This document shows, piece by piece, positions 22,901-36,154 of a stretch of DNA of 42,734 nt (the first letter of the stretch is position 1; the number at the start of each line of letters is the position of its first letter). The position numbers were made by a program, and so were the translations under genes. The notes under the pieces were generated by a model that saw nothing but the letters and a program-made list of their open reading frames with translations, had not been told where the DNA came from and made no database searches. The stretch lies in assembly GCA_023375785.1 (NCBI GenBank), contig SZWC01003640.1:20335-63068 (forward strand), given 5' to 3'. The DNA comes from Penium margaritaceum (Eukaryota > Streptophyta > Zygnematophyceae > Desmidiales > Peniaceae).

Positions 22901-25265
22901 ATGTCAAGAAACGCCTGGGCAATGCCTGGCAATGCTTGGCAATGCCTGGCAATACCTGGACAATGCCTAGCAATGTTTGGCAATGCCTGGTAATGCCTGG
23001 CAATGCCTGGCAATGCGTGGGAAATGCTTGGCACAGCAGGGCAATGCGTGGCAATGCCTAGGCAATGTGTGGCAATGTTTGGGTAATGCCTGGCATGCCT
23101 GGCAATGCTTGGGCAATGCCTGGCAATATCTACGCAATGCCTTGTAATGCCTGGAAATGCCTGGCAATGCGAGGGCAATGCCTGGCAATGCCTGGGCAAT
23201 TCCTGGCAATGCCTCGTAATGCGTGGCAATGCCTGACAATGCCTGGGCAATGCCTAGCAATGCCTGGCAATGCCTGGCAATGCATGGGCAATGTCTGGCA
23301 ATGCCTGGCAATGCTTGGCAATGCCTGGAAATGCATGGGTAATGCCTGGCAATGCATGGGTAATGCCTGGCAATGCATTGCAATGCCTGGCAATGCCTGG
23401 CAATGCCTCGCAATGCCTGCGCAATGCCTAGCAATGCCCGGGCAATGCCTGGCAATGCCTGGAAATGCCTGAGCAATCCCTGGCAATGCCTGGGCAATGC
23501 CTGGCAATGCTTGGGAAATGTCTGGGCAGTGCTTGGCAATGCGTGCCAATGCCTGGCAATTCTTCGGCAATGCTTGGAAATGTCTGGACAATGCCTGGCA
23601 ATGCCTGGCAATGCTTGGGCAATGCCTGGCAATGCCTGGCAATGCCCGGGCAATGCCTGGCAATGCTTGGCAATGCCTGGCTATGCCTGGCAATGCCTGT
23701 GCAATGCGTGGCAATGCTTGGGCAATGCCTGGCGTGCGTGGCAATGCTTAGGTAATGCCTTGCAATCCCTAGGCAATGCCAGGCAATGCCTGGCAATGCC
23801 TGGGCAATGCCAGGCAATGCGTGAGGAATGCCTGGCAATTCGTAGCAATGCCTGGCAATGCCTGGGTAGTTCTTGGCAATGCCTGGGCAATGCCTAGCAA
23901 TGCCTAGACAATACCTGACAATGCCTGGGCAATGCCTGGCAATGCCTGACAATGCCTGGCAATGCCTGGAAATGCATGGCAATGCCTGGAAATGCCTGGG
24001 CAATGCCTCGCAATGCCTGGAAATGCCTGGCAATGCTTGCCAATGCTTGGGGAATGCCTAGCAATGCCTTGACAATGCCTAGCAATGTTTGGCAATGCCT
24101 GGTAATGCCTGGGCAGTGCCTGGCAATGCCTTGCAATGCTTGGCTGTGCCTCGCAATGCCTTGCAATGCCTGGGCAATGCGTGGCAATGCTTGGGCAATG
24201 CCCGTCATGCCTGGCAATGCTTGGGCAATGCCTGGCAATGCCTGGTAATGCCTGGTAATGCCCGGGCAATGCCTGGCAATGCCAGGGCAGTGCCTGGCAA
24301 TGCTTAGTAATGCCTGGCAATGCGTGGAAATGCCTGGCAATGCATGGGCAACGCCTAGCAATGCCTGGACAATGCCTGGAAATGCCTGGGCAATGCCTGG
24401 CAATGCCTGGCAATACCTGGCAATGCCTGGCAATGCTTGGACAATGCCTCGCAATGCCTGGCAATGCCTGGGCAATGCCTGGCAATGCCTAGGTAATGCC
24501 TAGGTAATGCCTCGCAATGCCCAGGCAATGCATGGCAATGCTTGGTAATGTCTGGGAACGCATGGCAATGCCTAAGCAATGCCTGGCAATGCCTGGCAAT
24601 GCATTCGCAATGCCTTGAAATGCATGAAAATGCCTGAGCAATGCTTGGAAATGCTTGGGCAATGTCTGGCAATGCATGGGCAATGCCTAGTAATGCTAGG
24701 GCAGGTTTAGCAATGCCTGACAATGCTTGAGCAATGTCTGGCAATGCCTGTCAATGCCTGGGCAATGCCTGGCAATGCCTGGCAATGCTTGGGCATTGCC
24801 TACCAATGCCTGGCTATGCCTGGCAATGCATGGCAATGCCTAGGAATGCGTGGGCAATGCCTGGCAATGCCTAGGCAATGCATGACAATGCCTGGGTAAT
24901 GCTTGGCAACGCCTGGGCAATGCCTGACAATGCCTGTGCAATGACTGGCAATGCCTGGGCAATGTCTGGCAATGCCTGGGTAATGCCTGGCAATGCCTGA
25001 GCAATGCCTGGCAATGCTTGGCAATGCCAAGTAATGCCTTGCAATGCATGGGAATGCGTGGCAATGCCTGGCAATGCCTTGCCAATGCCTGGCAATGCCG
25101 AAGCAATGCCTGGCAATGCCTGGGTAATGCCAAGCAATGCCTAGCAATGCTTGGACAATATCTGGGCAATACCTGGCAATGCCTAGCAATGCCTGGCAAT
25201 GCTTGGGCAATGCGTGGCAATGCTTGGCCAATGCGTGGCATGCCTGGCAATACTTGACCACTGCC
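19985..25265 (-). repeat. Higher-order repeat copy B (~5.3 kb), tandem to copy A
   Basis: It directly follows copy A in the same orientation. Both copies end in the same distinctive string ACTTGACCACTGCCCAGC, so the junctions at about 19.98 and 25.27 kb are equivalent. This makes it a true tandem duplication of a 5.3-5.5 kb block and not just similarity from shared consensus. Confidence 0.8.
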
Positions 25266-26099
25266 CAGCAATGCCTAGCACTGCCTGGCAATGCCGGGGC
25301 AATGCCTGGCAATGCCTAGGTAATGCCTGGCAATGCGTAGCAATGCCTGGAAATGCCTGGAAGTCCTGGAAATGCCTGAGCAATGCCTGGCAATGCCTTG
25401 ACAATGCCTGGCAATGCGTGGGCAATGCCTGGCAATGCCTAGCAATGCCTGGCAACGTTTGGTAATGCCTGGCAATGCCTGGCAATGCCAGGCAATGCCT
25501 GGGCAATGCCTCGTAGTGCCTGGCTATACGTGGGCAATGCCTGGCAATGCTGGGCAATGCCTGGCAATGCCGGGCAATGCCTGGCAATGCCTAGGCAATG
25601 CGTGGCAATGCGTGGTAATGCCTCGCAATGCCTCCCAATGCTTGTGCAATGCCTGGTAATGCCCAACAATGCCTGGGTAATGCCTGTCAATGACTGTATA
25701 ATGCCTGGCAATGCTTTGGCAGTGCTTGGTAATGCCTGGTAATGCTTGAGCAATGCCTAGCAATTCCTGGGCAATGCCTAGGCAATGCCAGGCAATGCCT
25801 GGCAGTGCGTGGGCAATGCCTGGCAATGCCTAGCAATGCCCGGCAATGCCTGGCAATGCCTGGAAATGCGTGGGCAATGCCTGGCAAAGCCTGGTAATGT
25901 GTGGCAAAGCTTGGCAATGCCTACGCAATGTGTGGCTGGCAATGCATGGGAAATGCCTGGCAATGCCTGGTTATGCCTGGCAATGCCTGGCAATGCCCGG
26001 GCAATGGCTGACAATGCCTGGGCAATGCCTGGCAATGTCTAGCAATGCTTGGCAATGCCTGGCAATGCCTCGCAATGCCTGGAAATGCCTAGGAATGCC

Positions 26100-27490
26100 T
26101 GGGAGTGCTTGGGCAATGCCTCGCAATGCCAGGGCAATGCCTAGCAATGCCTGAGCAATGCCTAGTAATGCCTCGTAATGCCTGGCAATGCTTGACAATG
26201 CCTGGGCAATGCCTAGCAATGCCTGGCAATGCCTGGCAATGCATGGGCAATGTCTGGCAATGCCTGGCAATGCTTAGTAATGCCTGGTATTGCCTGGGTA
26301 ATGCTTGGCAATGCATGGGTAATGCCGGGCAATGTGTGGCAATGCGTGGAAATGCCTTGCAATGCCTTGCAATGCCTGGGCAATGCCTAACAATGCCCGG
26401 GCAATATCTAGCAATGCCTGGCAATGCCTCAACAATCTCTGGCAATGCCGGGCAATGCCTGGCAATGCCTGGGTAATGCCTGGGCAGTGCTTGGCAATGC
26501 CTGGCAAAGCTTGGGCAATGCCTGGCAATGCCTGGACAATGCCTGGCAATGCCTGGTAATGCCTTGCAATGCTTGGGCAATGCCTGGCAATGGGGGGAAA
26601 TGCCTGGCAATAGCTGGCAATTCTTGACAATGCCTGGGCAATGCCTCGAAATGCTTGGGCAATGCCTGGCATGCCTGGCAATGCTTGGGCAATCCTTGGC
26701 AATGCCTAGGCAATGCCTGGCACTTCCTGGCAATGCTTGCCAATGCCTAACAATGCCTGACAATGCATGGCAATGTCTTGGCAATGCCTCGGAAATGCCT
26801 GGCAATGCATGGGCAATGCTTGGCAATGCTCTGCAATGCCTCGAAAGTGCCTGTGCAATGCCTGGCAATGCTTGGCAATGCCTGGCAATGCCTTGGCTAT
26901 TCTTGGCAATGCCTGGCAATGCCTGGCAATGCCTGGGCAATGCCGCGCAATGCCTGGCAATGCCTGGGATATGCTTGGCAATGACTAGGAATACTTGGTA
27001 ATGCCTGGCAATGCCCAAGCAATGCCTCGCAATGCCTAGGAAATTACTCGCAATGCCCAGGCAATGCCTGGCAACGCCTCGGCAACGCCTGGCAATGCCT
27101 AGCAATGCCAAGCAATGTTTGGCAATGCCTAACAATACCTGTCATTGTCTGGCAATGCCTGGCAATTCCTGGCAATGCCTGGCAATGCTTGGCAATGCCT
27201 CGCAATGCCTGGGCAAGGCCTGGCAAAGCCTAGCAATGCCTGGGATTTGCGTGGCAATGCTTGGGCAATGCATAGCAATGTTTGGACAATACCTAGCAAT
27301 GCGTAGGCAATGCCTGGCAATGCCCGGGCAATGCCTGGCAATGCCTGGGTAATGCCTGGCAATGCCTAGCAATGCCTGGCAATGCCTGGCAATGTTTGGG
27401 CAATACCTGGCAATGCCTGGGCAATGCGTGGACATGCCTAGCAATGCCTGGGCAATGCCTGTGCAATGCCTGGGCAATGCCTAGCAATGC
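26100..27490. repeat. Left copy of a ~2.1-2.2 kb duplication
   Basis: Variant order matches 28225-29670. The anchors are 26106 with 28226, 26240-26345 with 28359-28465, the truncated unit at 26668 with 28828, and 27391-27490 with 29571-29668. Offsets are 2119-2180 bp. Edges are approximate. Confidence 0.65.
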
Positions 27491-28224
27491 TTGGGCAATG
27501 CCTGGGCAATGCCTGGCAATGCATGGGCAATGGCTGGCAATGCGGGGGCAATGCCTGGCAATGCCTGGGCAATGCATGACAATGCCTGGGTAATGCCTCG
27601 CAATGCCTGGGCAATGCCTGGCAATGCCTGTGCAATGCATGGTAATGCCGAGACAATGCCTGGAAATGCTTGGCAATGCCTGGACAATGCCTGGCAATTC
27701 CTTATCAATGCAGGGCAAGGCTTGGCAATGCCAAGCAATGCCTGGCAATGCCTGGCAATGCCTAGCAATGCCTAGAAATGCCTGGCAATGTAGGGGCAAT
27801 GCCTGGCAATGCGTGGGCAATGCCAGGCAGTCCCTAGCAATGCGGGGGCAATGCCTGGAAATGCTTGGGCAATGCCTGGCAACGCCTGGGTAATGCCTTG
27901 CAATGCCTGGCAATTCTTGGGAAATGCCTGGACAATGCCTGGCAATGTTTGGCAATGCCTGGTAATGCCTGGTAATGCCTGGCAATGCGTTGGCAATGCC
28001 TGGCAAAGCCTGGCAATGCGTGGCAATGCCTAGGCAATGCGTGGAAATGCTTGGGTAATGCCTAGCATGCCTGGCAAATGCTTGGTCAATGCCAACGCAA
28101 TACCTAGTTATGCCTAGCAATGCCTGGCAATGCCCAGGCAATGCCTGACAATGCCTGGGTAATGCCTGGCAATGTCTAGCAATGCTTGGCAATGCCTGGC
28201 AATGCCTGGGAATGCCTGGGAATG

Positions 28225-29670
28225 CCTGGGCAATGCCTCTCAATGCCAGGGCAATGCCTAGCAATGCCTGAGCAATGCCTAGCAATACCTGGTAATGCCT
28301 GGCAATGCATGACAATGCCTGGGCAATGGCTAGCAATGCCTGGGAATGCCTGGCAATGCATGGGCAATGTGTGGCAATGCCTGGCAATGCTTGGTAATGC
28401 CTGGTAATGCCTGGGTAATTCTTGGCAATGCATGGGTAATGCCTGGTAATGTGTGGCAATACCTGGCAATGCCTGGCAATGTCTGGCAATGCCTTGCAAT
28501 ACCTGGGTAATGCCTAGCAATGCCCGGGCAATGCCTGGCAATGCCTGGCAATGCCTGGCAATGCCTCAACAATCCCTGGCAATGCCCGGGCAATGCCTGG
28601 CAATGCCTGGGAAATGCCTGGGCAATGCCTGGGCAATGCCTGGCAAAGCCAGGCAATGCTTGAGCAATGCCTGGCAATGCCTGGACAATGCCTGGTAATG
28701 CCTGGCAATGCTTGGGCAATGCCTGGCAATGCCTAGCAATGCCTGGGCAATGCCTCGCAATGCCTGGCAATCGCTGGCAATGCTTGACAATGCCTGGGCA
28801 ATGCCTCAAAATGCTTGGGCAATGCCTGGCATGCCTAGCAATGCTTGGTCAATGCATGGCAATGCCTAGGCAATGCCTGGCAATTCCTGGCAATGCATGG
28901 CAATGTTTTTGCAATGCCTGGGCAATGCCTGGCAATGCATGGGCAATGCCCGGTTATGCCTGGCAATGCCTTGAAATGCCTGTGCAATGCCTGGCAATGC
29001 TTGGCAATGCCTGGCAATGCCTTGGCAATTCTTGGCAATGCCTGGCAATGCCTGGCAATGCTTGGGCAATGCCTCGCGATGCTGGGCAATGCCTGGGTAA
29101 TGCTTGGCAATGCCTAGGAATACTTGGCAATGCCTGGCAATGCCCGAACAATGCCTAGCAATGCCTGGGAAAATAATGGCAATGCCTGGCAATACCTAGG
29201 CAATGCCTGGCAACGCCTTGGCAATGCCTGGCAATGCCTAGCAATGGCAAGTAATGCCTGGCAATGCCTCAAAATACCTGGCAATGTCTAGCAATGCCCG
29301 GCAATGCCTGGCAATGCCTGGCAATGCTTGGCAATGCCTGGCAATGCGTGGAAATGTTTGGCAATGCCTGGCAATGCCTAGGCAAGGCCTGGCAATGCCT
29401 AGCAATGCCTGGGCAATGCGTGGCAATGCTTGGGAAATGCCTGGCAATGCTTTGACAATACCTGGCCATGCATAGGCAATGCCTGGCAATGCCCGGGAAA
29501 TGCCTGGCAATGCCTGGGTATTGCCTGGCAATGCCTAGCAATGCCCGACAATGCTTGGCAATGCCTGGCAATGCCTGGGCAATGCCTGGCAATGCCTGGG
29601 CAATGCCTCGACATACCTGGCAATGCCTGGGCAATGCCTGTGCAATGCCCGGGCAATGCCTAACAATGCC
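28225..29670. repeat. Right copy of the ~2.1-2.2 kb duplication
   Basis: This is the counterpart of 26100-27490, with the anchors listed there. It lies inside the region that also resembles higher-order copies A and B, so this smaller duplication was superimposed on the larger pattern. Confidence 0.65.
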
Positions 29671-32600
29671 TGGCAAAGCCTGACAATGCCTGGCAATGCT
29701 TGGCCAATGCCTGACAATTCCTCGCAATGCCTGGCCAATGCGTGGCAATGCCTGGCCAATGCCTGGCAATGCCCGGCAATGCTGGGGAAATGCCGGGCAA
29801 TGCCTGGCAATCCTTGGCAATGCCTATGCAATGCCGAACAATGTCTGGCAATGCCTGACAATTCTTGGCAATGCCTGGCAATGCCTGGGCAATGCGTGGC
29901 AATGCCTGGGAATGCCTGGTCAATGCCTGGCAATGCCTGGCAATGCCTGGGCAATGCATGGCAATGCTTGGGCAATGCCTGTCAATGCGTGACAATGCCT
30001 GGCAATGCCTGACAATGCCCAGCAATGCCTGGCAATGCCTGGGCAATGCCTGGGCAATGCTTGGGCAATGCCTGGGCAATGCCCGGGCAATGCTTGGCAA
30101 TGCTTGGGCAATGCCTGGCAATGCCTGGGCAATGCCAGGCAATGCATGGGTAATGATTCGCAATGTCTTGGTAATGCCTAACAATGCCTGGCAATGCCTG
30201 GCAATGCCTGACAATGCCTGGCAATGCCTAGCAATGCATGGCAATGCGTGGGCACTTCGTGGGCAATGCCTGGCAATGCTTGGACAATGCCTGGCAATGC
30301 CTGGCAAGGCCTGGCAATGCATGGGCAATACCTGGCAATACCTGGCAATGCTTGGCAATGCTTGGCAATGCCTGGCAATGCCTAGCAATGTCTTGGCAAT
30401 GCCTTGGCAATGCCTAGAAATGCCTGGGAAATTCCTGGTATTGCCTACCAATGCTTGATAATGCTTGGGCAATTCCTGGCAATGCCTTGGTAATGCTTGG
30501 CAATGCCTGGCAATGCTTCGACAATGCCTGGCAATGCTTGGTAATGCTTAGGCAATGCCTGGCAATGCATGACAATGCCGGGGCAATGCCTGGCAATGCG
30601 TGGGCAATGCCTGGCAATGCCTGGCAATGCCTGGGCAATGCCCGGTAATGCCTCGAAAATGACTGGCAATGCCTAGGCAATGCATGGCAATGTTTGGCAA
30701 TGCCAAGCAATGCCTGGCAATGCCAAGGTAATGCCTAGCAATGCATGCGAAATGCCTGGCATTGCATGGCAATGCCTAGCAATGCCTGGCAATGCCTGGG
30801 CAATGCCTGACAACGCCTGGGCAATGCCTGGTAATGCCTGGCAATGCCAGAGCAATGCCTGGCAATGCCTGGATAATGCCTAGCTATGCCTAGGCGGTGC
30901 CTGGCAATGCCTGGAAATGCCTGAGCAATGCCGCCCAATGCCTAGGCAATGCTTGTTATGCCTGGGCAATGCTTGGCAATGCCTGGCATTGCCTAGGCAA
31001 TGCCTTGCAATTCATGGCAATGCCTGGCAATGCCCGGGCAATGCCCGGCACTGTCTGGGCAATGCCTGGCAATGCCTAGGCAATGTTTCGCAATGCCTAG
31101 GCAATGACTGGCAATGCCTGGGCAATGCCTGGCAATGCCTGGCAATCCCTGGCAATCCCTGGCAATCCCTGGGCAATGCCTGGCAATGCTTGAGAAATGC
31201 CTGGCAATGCCTCGGCAATGTCTGGCAATGCGTGGGTAACGCTTAGCAATGCTTGGCAATGCCTGGAAATGCTTGGCAATGCCTGGCAATGCCTGGGAAT
31301 ACTTGGCAATGCCTGGCAATGCCTGACAATGCCTAACAATGCCTGGCAATGCCTGGCAATGTCTTGGCAATGCCTCGGCAATGCATGGGCAATGCCTAGT
31401 AATGCCTGGCAATGCCTCGAAATGCCTATGCAATGCCTGGCAATGCTTGGCAATGCCTGGCAATGCCTGGCAATGCCTGCCAATGCTAAGGCAATGCCGG
31501 ACAATGCCTAGGTAATGCCTAGCAATGCTAGCAATACCTGGCAATGCCTGGCAATGCTCGATCAATGCCTGGCAATGTTTGGGAAATTCCTGGGAATACC
31601 TGGCAATGCCCGAGCAATGCATGGCATTGCCTCGGTAATGCCTGGCAATGCCTGGGCAATGCGTGGAAATGCCTAGCAATGCCAAGCAATGCCTGGCAAT
31701 GCCTGGCAATGCCTGGCAATGCCTGGTAATGCCGAGCAAACCTAGGTAATGCCTACCAATGCCTGGCAATGCCTGCGCAATGCGTGGCGATGCTTGGGTA
31801 ATGCCTAGAATGCCTGGCAATGTTTGGGCAATGCCTGGTAATGCCTAGACAATGCCTGGCAATGCCTGGCAATGCCTGGCAATGCACCGGCAATGCTTGG
31901 CAAAGCCTGGGCAATGGCTGGCAATGCCTAGCAATGCCTGGCAATGCCTGGGCAATGCCTGGCAATGCTTGGATAATGCCTGGCAATGCCTGGGCAATGC
32001 CTGGCAATGCCTGGCAACGCCTGGCAATGCCTAGCAATGCTTGGGCAATGCCTGACAATGCCTGGACAATGCCTAGCAATGCCTGGTAATGCCTGGTAAT
32101 GCCTGAGCAATGCTTGGCAATGCCTGGCCAATGCCTGGCAATGCCTGGCAATGCCTCGCAATGCATGGCAATGCATGGCAATGCTTGGGCAATGCCTTGC
32201 ATGCCTGGTAATGCTTGGGCAATGCCTGGCAATACATAGGCAGTGCCTGGCAATTCCTGGTAATGCTCGGATAATGCCTGGCAATGCCTGGGCAATGCCC
32301 GGTAATGCCTAGCAATGCCTTGCAATGCTTGGCAAAGCCTACCAATGCCTGGCAATGCCTGGGCAATGTCTGGCAATGCCTGGACAATGCCTGGCAATGC
32401 CTGTGCAATGCCTGGCAATGCCTGGCAATGCCTGACAATGCCTGAAAATGCCTGGCAATGCCTGGGCAATGCCTCGCAATTCCTGGCAATGCCTGGACAA
32501 TGCATGGCAATGCGTGGCAATGCGTGGCAATGCATGGGTGATGCCTGGCAATGCCTGGAAATGCCTGGGAATGCCTGGCAATGCCTCGGAAATGCTTGGC

Positions 32601-35600
32601 AATGCTTGGCAATGCATGGGAAATGCATGACAATGCATGGCAATGCCTAAGCAATGCCTTGCAATGCCTGGGCAATGCCTAGCAATGCCTGGACAATGCC
32701 TCGTAATGCCTGGGCAGTGCCTGGCAATGCCTGGCAATGCTTGAGCAATGCCTGACAATGCCTGGGCAATGCCTTGCATTGTCTGGCAATGCCTAGCAAT
32801 GCTTGGACAATGCCTGGCAATGCCTGGCAATGCCTGGCAATGCATGGCAATGCCTGGCAATGCTTAGCAATGCCTTGCAATGCCTTGACAATTGCTAGCA
32901 ATGCATGGGTAAGGCCTGGCAATGCCTGGGCAATGCCTGACAATGCCTGGGTAATGCTTGGCAATGCATGGGTAATGCCTGGCAATGCCGCGGCAATGCG
33001 TGGTAATGCCTGGGCAAAGCTTGGCATTGCCTGTCAATGCCCCGCCAATGCCTGGCAATGCCTGAGCAATGACTCGGCAATGCCCGAGCAATGTCTGGCA
33101 ATCCTTGGCAATGCCAAGTAATGCCTTGCAATGCCTGGCAATGCCTGGCAATGCTTGTGCAATGCGTGGCAATGCCTGGGCAATGTCTGGCAATGCCTGA
33201 GCAATGCCAAGCAATGCATGGCAATGCTTGGACAATGCCTAGCAATGCCTGGACAATGCTTGGCAATGTCTGGCAATGCCTGGTACTACCTGGGCAATGC
33301 TTGGCAATGCTTGGCAATGCCTAGGCAATACCTGGCAATGTCCCGCAATGCCTGGCAATGCCTGGTAATGCTTGGGCAATGCGTGGTAATACTTGGGCAA
33401 TGCCTGGCATGCCTGGAAATAATTGGGCAATGCCTAGGCAATGCCTGGCAATGCCTAGCAATGCCTAGTTGTGCCCGGGCAATGCCTGGCAATGCCTGGG
33501 TAATGCCTGGTAATGCCTTGCAATGCCTCGAAATGCCTGGCGATGCCTCGCAATGCCCGGACAATAATGCAATGCCTGGACAATGCCTGGTAATGCGTGG
33601 GCAATGCCTGGTAATGCCTGGCAATGCCTGGCAATGCCTGGCAATGCTTGAGCAATGCATCGCAATGAATGGCAATTCCTCGGCAATGCCTGGTAATGCC
33701 TGGCAATGCCTAGGCAATGCCTGGCAATGTTTGGACATTGCGTGGTAATGCCTGGTATTGCCTGGCAATGCCTCGCAATGCCTGGGAAATGCCTGGCAAT
33801 GCCTGGCAATGCTTGGCAATGCATGGGCAGTGCCTGGCAGTGTGTGGCAATGCCTGAGCAATGCCCGGCAATGCCTGGGCAATGCCTGGCAATGCCTGTA
33901 CAATGCCTGGCAATGCCTGGGCAGTGCGTGGCAATGTCTGGCAATGCTTGAGCAATGCTTGGCAATGCCTGGGCAATGCCTGGGCAGTGCCCAGCAATGC
34001 CTGGCAATGCTTGGGCAATGCCTGACAATGCCGAGCAATGCTTGGGCAATGCATGGCAACGCCTGGCAATGCCTGGGCAATGCCTGGTAATGCGAGGGCA
34101 ATGCTTGGCAATGCCTGGGTAATTCCTGACAATGCCTGGGTAATGCCTGGCAATTCCTGGGCAATGCCTAGCAATGCGTGGGTAATGCATGGCAATGCCT
34201 GGGCAATGCCTGGCAATGCTTGGCAATGCCTGGGTAATGCCTGGAAATGCCTGAGCAATGCCTGGCAATGCCTGGCAATGCCTAGCAATGCTTGGCAATG
34301 CCTAGCAATGCCTGGACAATGCCTGGCAATGCCTAGGCAATTCGTGGCAATGTCTGGGCAACGCCAGGCAATGCCTAGTAATGCTTGGGCAATGCCTGGC
34401 AATGCTTGGACAATGCCTCGCAATGTTTGCTAATGCCTGGTAATGCCTGGGCAATGCCTGCCAATGCCTGGTCAATGCGTGGTAATGCTTGGCAATGTGT
34501 GGCAATACTTGACAATGCCTCGGCAATGCGTGGCAATGCTCGGGCAATGCCTGACATGCCTGGCAGTGCTTGGGCAATGCCTGGCAATGCCTAGGCAATG
34601 CCTAGCAATGCCTGGCAATGTGTGGCAATGCCCTGGCAATGCCTGGCAATGCTTGGGCAATTCCTGGCAATGTTTGGCAATGCCTAGACAATGCCTGGCA
34701 ATGCGTGGACAATGCCTGGCAATGCTTGGGAATGCCTGGTAATGCCTGGCAATGCCAGGGCAATGCATCGTAATGCCTGGCAATGCCTGGGCAATGCCTG
34801 GCAATGCCTGGCAATGCTTGGGCAATGCCTGGGCAATGCCTGGCAATGCTTGGCCAATGCCTGGCCATGCCTCGCAATGCCTGGCAATGCCTGGCAATGC
34901 CTGGGCAATGCCTCGCAATGCCTGGCAATGCCTCGGCAATGGCTGGCAATGCCTGGGCAATGCGTGGCAATGCATGGGCAATGCGTGACAATGCTTGGCA
35001 ATGCCTGGGCAATGCCTGGCAATGCCTACCAATGCCTAGCAATGCATGGGCAATGCCTGGCAATGCCTGGCAATGCTTGGCAATGCCTGTGCAATGCCTG
35101 GTAATGCCATGGTAATGCCTGGCAATGCATGGGCAATGCCTGGCAATGCATGGTAATGCCTGGCAATGCCTAGCGATGCCTTGCAATGCATGGCAATGTC
35201 TGGGCAATGCCTGCAAATGCCTGGGCAATGCCTGGCAATGCCTAGGAATGCCTGAGGAATGCCTGGCAATGCCTGGGCAATGCCTGGGCAATGCCTAGCA
35301 ATGCCTGGGCAGTGCCTGGCAACGCCTGGCAATGCTTGAGCAATGCCTGGCAATGACTGGGCAATGCCTGGCAATGCCTAGCAATGCCTGGCAATGCTTG
35401 GGCAATGCTTGGCAATGCCTGGGCAATGCATGGCAATGCCTGGGCAATGCCTAGCAATGCGTGGCAATGCCTGGACATGCCTGGGCAATGCCTCGATATC
35501 CTTGGGCAATGCGTGGCATGCTTCGCAAACCTTGGGCAATGCCTGGCAATACCTAGGTAATGCCTGGCAATTCCTGGTAATGCCTGGCAATGCCCGGGCA

Positions 35601-36154
35601 ATGCCTTGCATTGCGTGGGCAATGCCTGGCAATGCATAACAATGCCTGGGTAATGCCTGGCAATGCCTAGCAATGCCTGGCAATGCCTGGCGATCCCTGG
35701 ACAATGCCTGGCAATGCCTGGGCAATGCCTCGCAATACATGGCAATGCCTGTCAATGCCTGGGCAATGCCCGGCAATGCCTGGGTAATGCCTGGCAATGC
35801 TTGGCAATGCCTGGTAATGCTTGGCAATGCCTGGCAATGCCTGGCCATGCTCGGCAATGCCTAGCAATGCCTGTTAATGCCTGGCAATGTCTTGGCAATG
35901 CCTGGGCAATGCCTGGGCAATGCTTGGTAATGCCTGGCAATGCCTGGAAATGCGTGTGCAATGCATGGCAATGCTTGGCAATGCCTGGCAATGCCTTTGC
36001 AATTCTTGGTAATGCCTGGCAATGCCTGGCAATGCTTGGGCAAGGCCTGGCAATGCCTGGCAATGCCTGGACAATGCCTGAGAAATGCCTGGCAATGCCT
36101 AGCAATGCCTGGCAATGCTTGGCAATTCCCGAGCAATGCCTGGCAATGCCCTTG

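Larger units (their letters stand above)
25266..36154 (-). repeat. Minisatellite array, block 2d, with a rearranged third higher-order copy
   Basis: The array continues without interruption to the retroelement nest. Parts match copies A and B: 25507-25580 matches 22203-22275, and about 27627-27745 matches 17167 and 22688 (shared CCTGTGCAATGCATGG and GGCAAGGCT variants). This looks like a third copy with internal loss and gain. Past about 30 kb I see only the ~1.1-1.2 kb marker units (32198, 33406, 34553, 35514). The last units are clean consensus up to about 36150, followed by CCCTTGCAAGAC, where the gag remnant starts. No genes or RNA elements are visible. Confidence 0.93.

Noticed and set aside
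137..36154. Dozens of overlapping reading frames of 60-460 codons on both strands as genes
   Set aside because: They consist only of the translated 10/11-bp unit, overlap each other in all frames, lack non-repeat domains, and end wherever a transition makes TAA, TAG or TGA. The stop-free consensus explains them fully.
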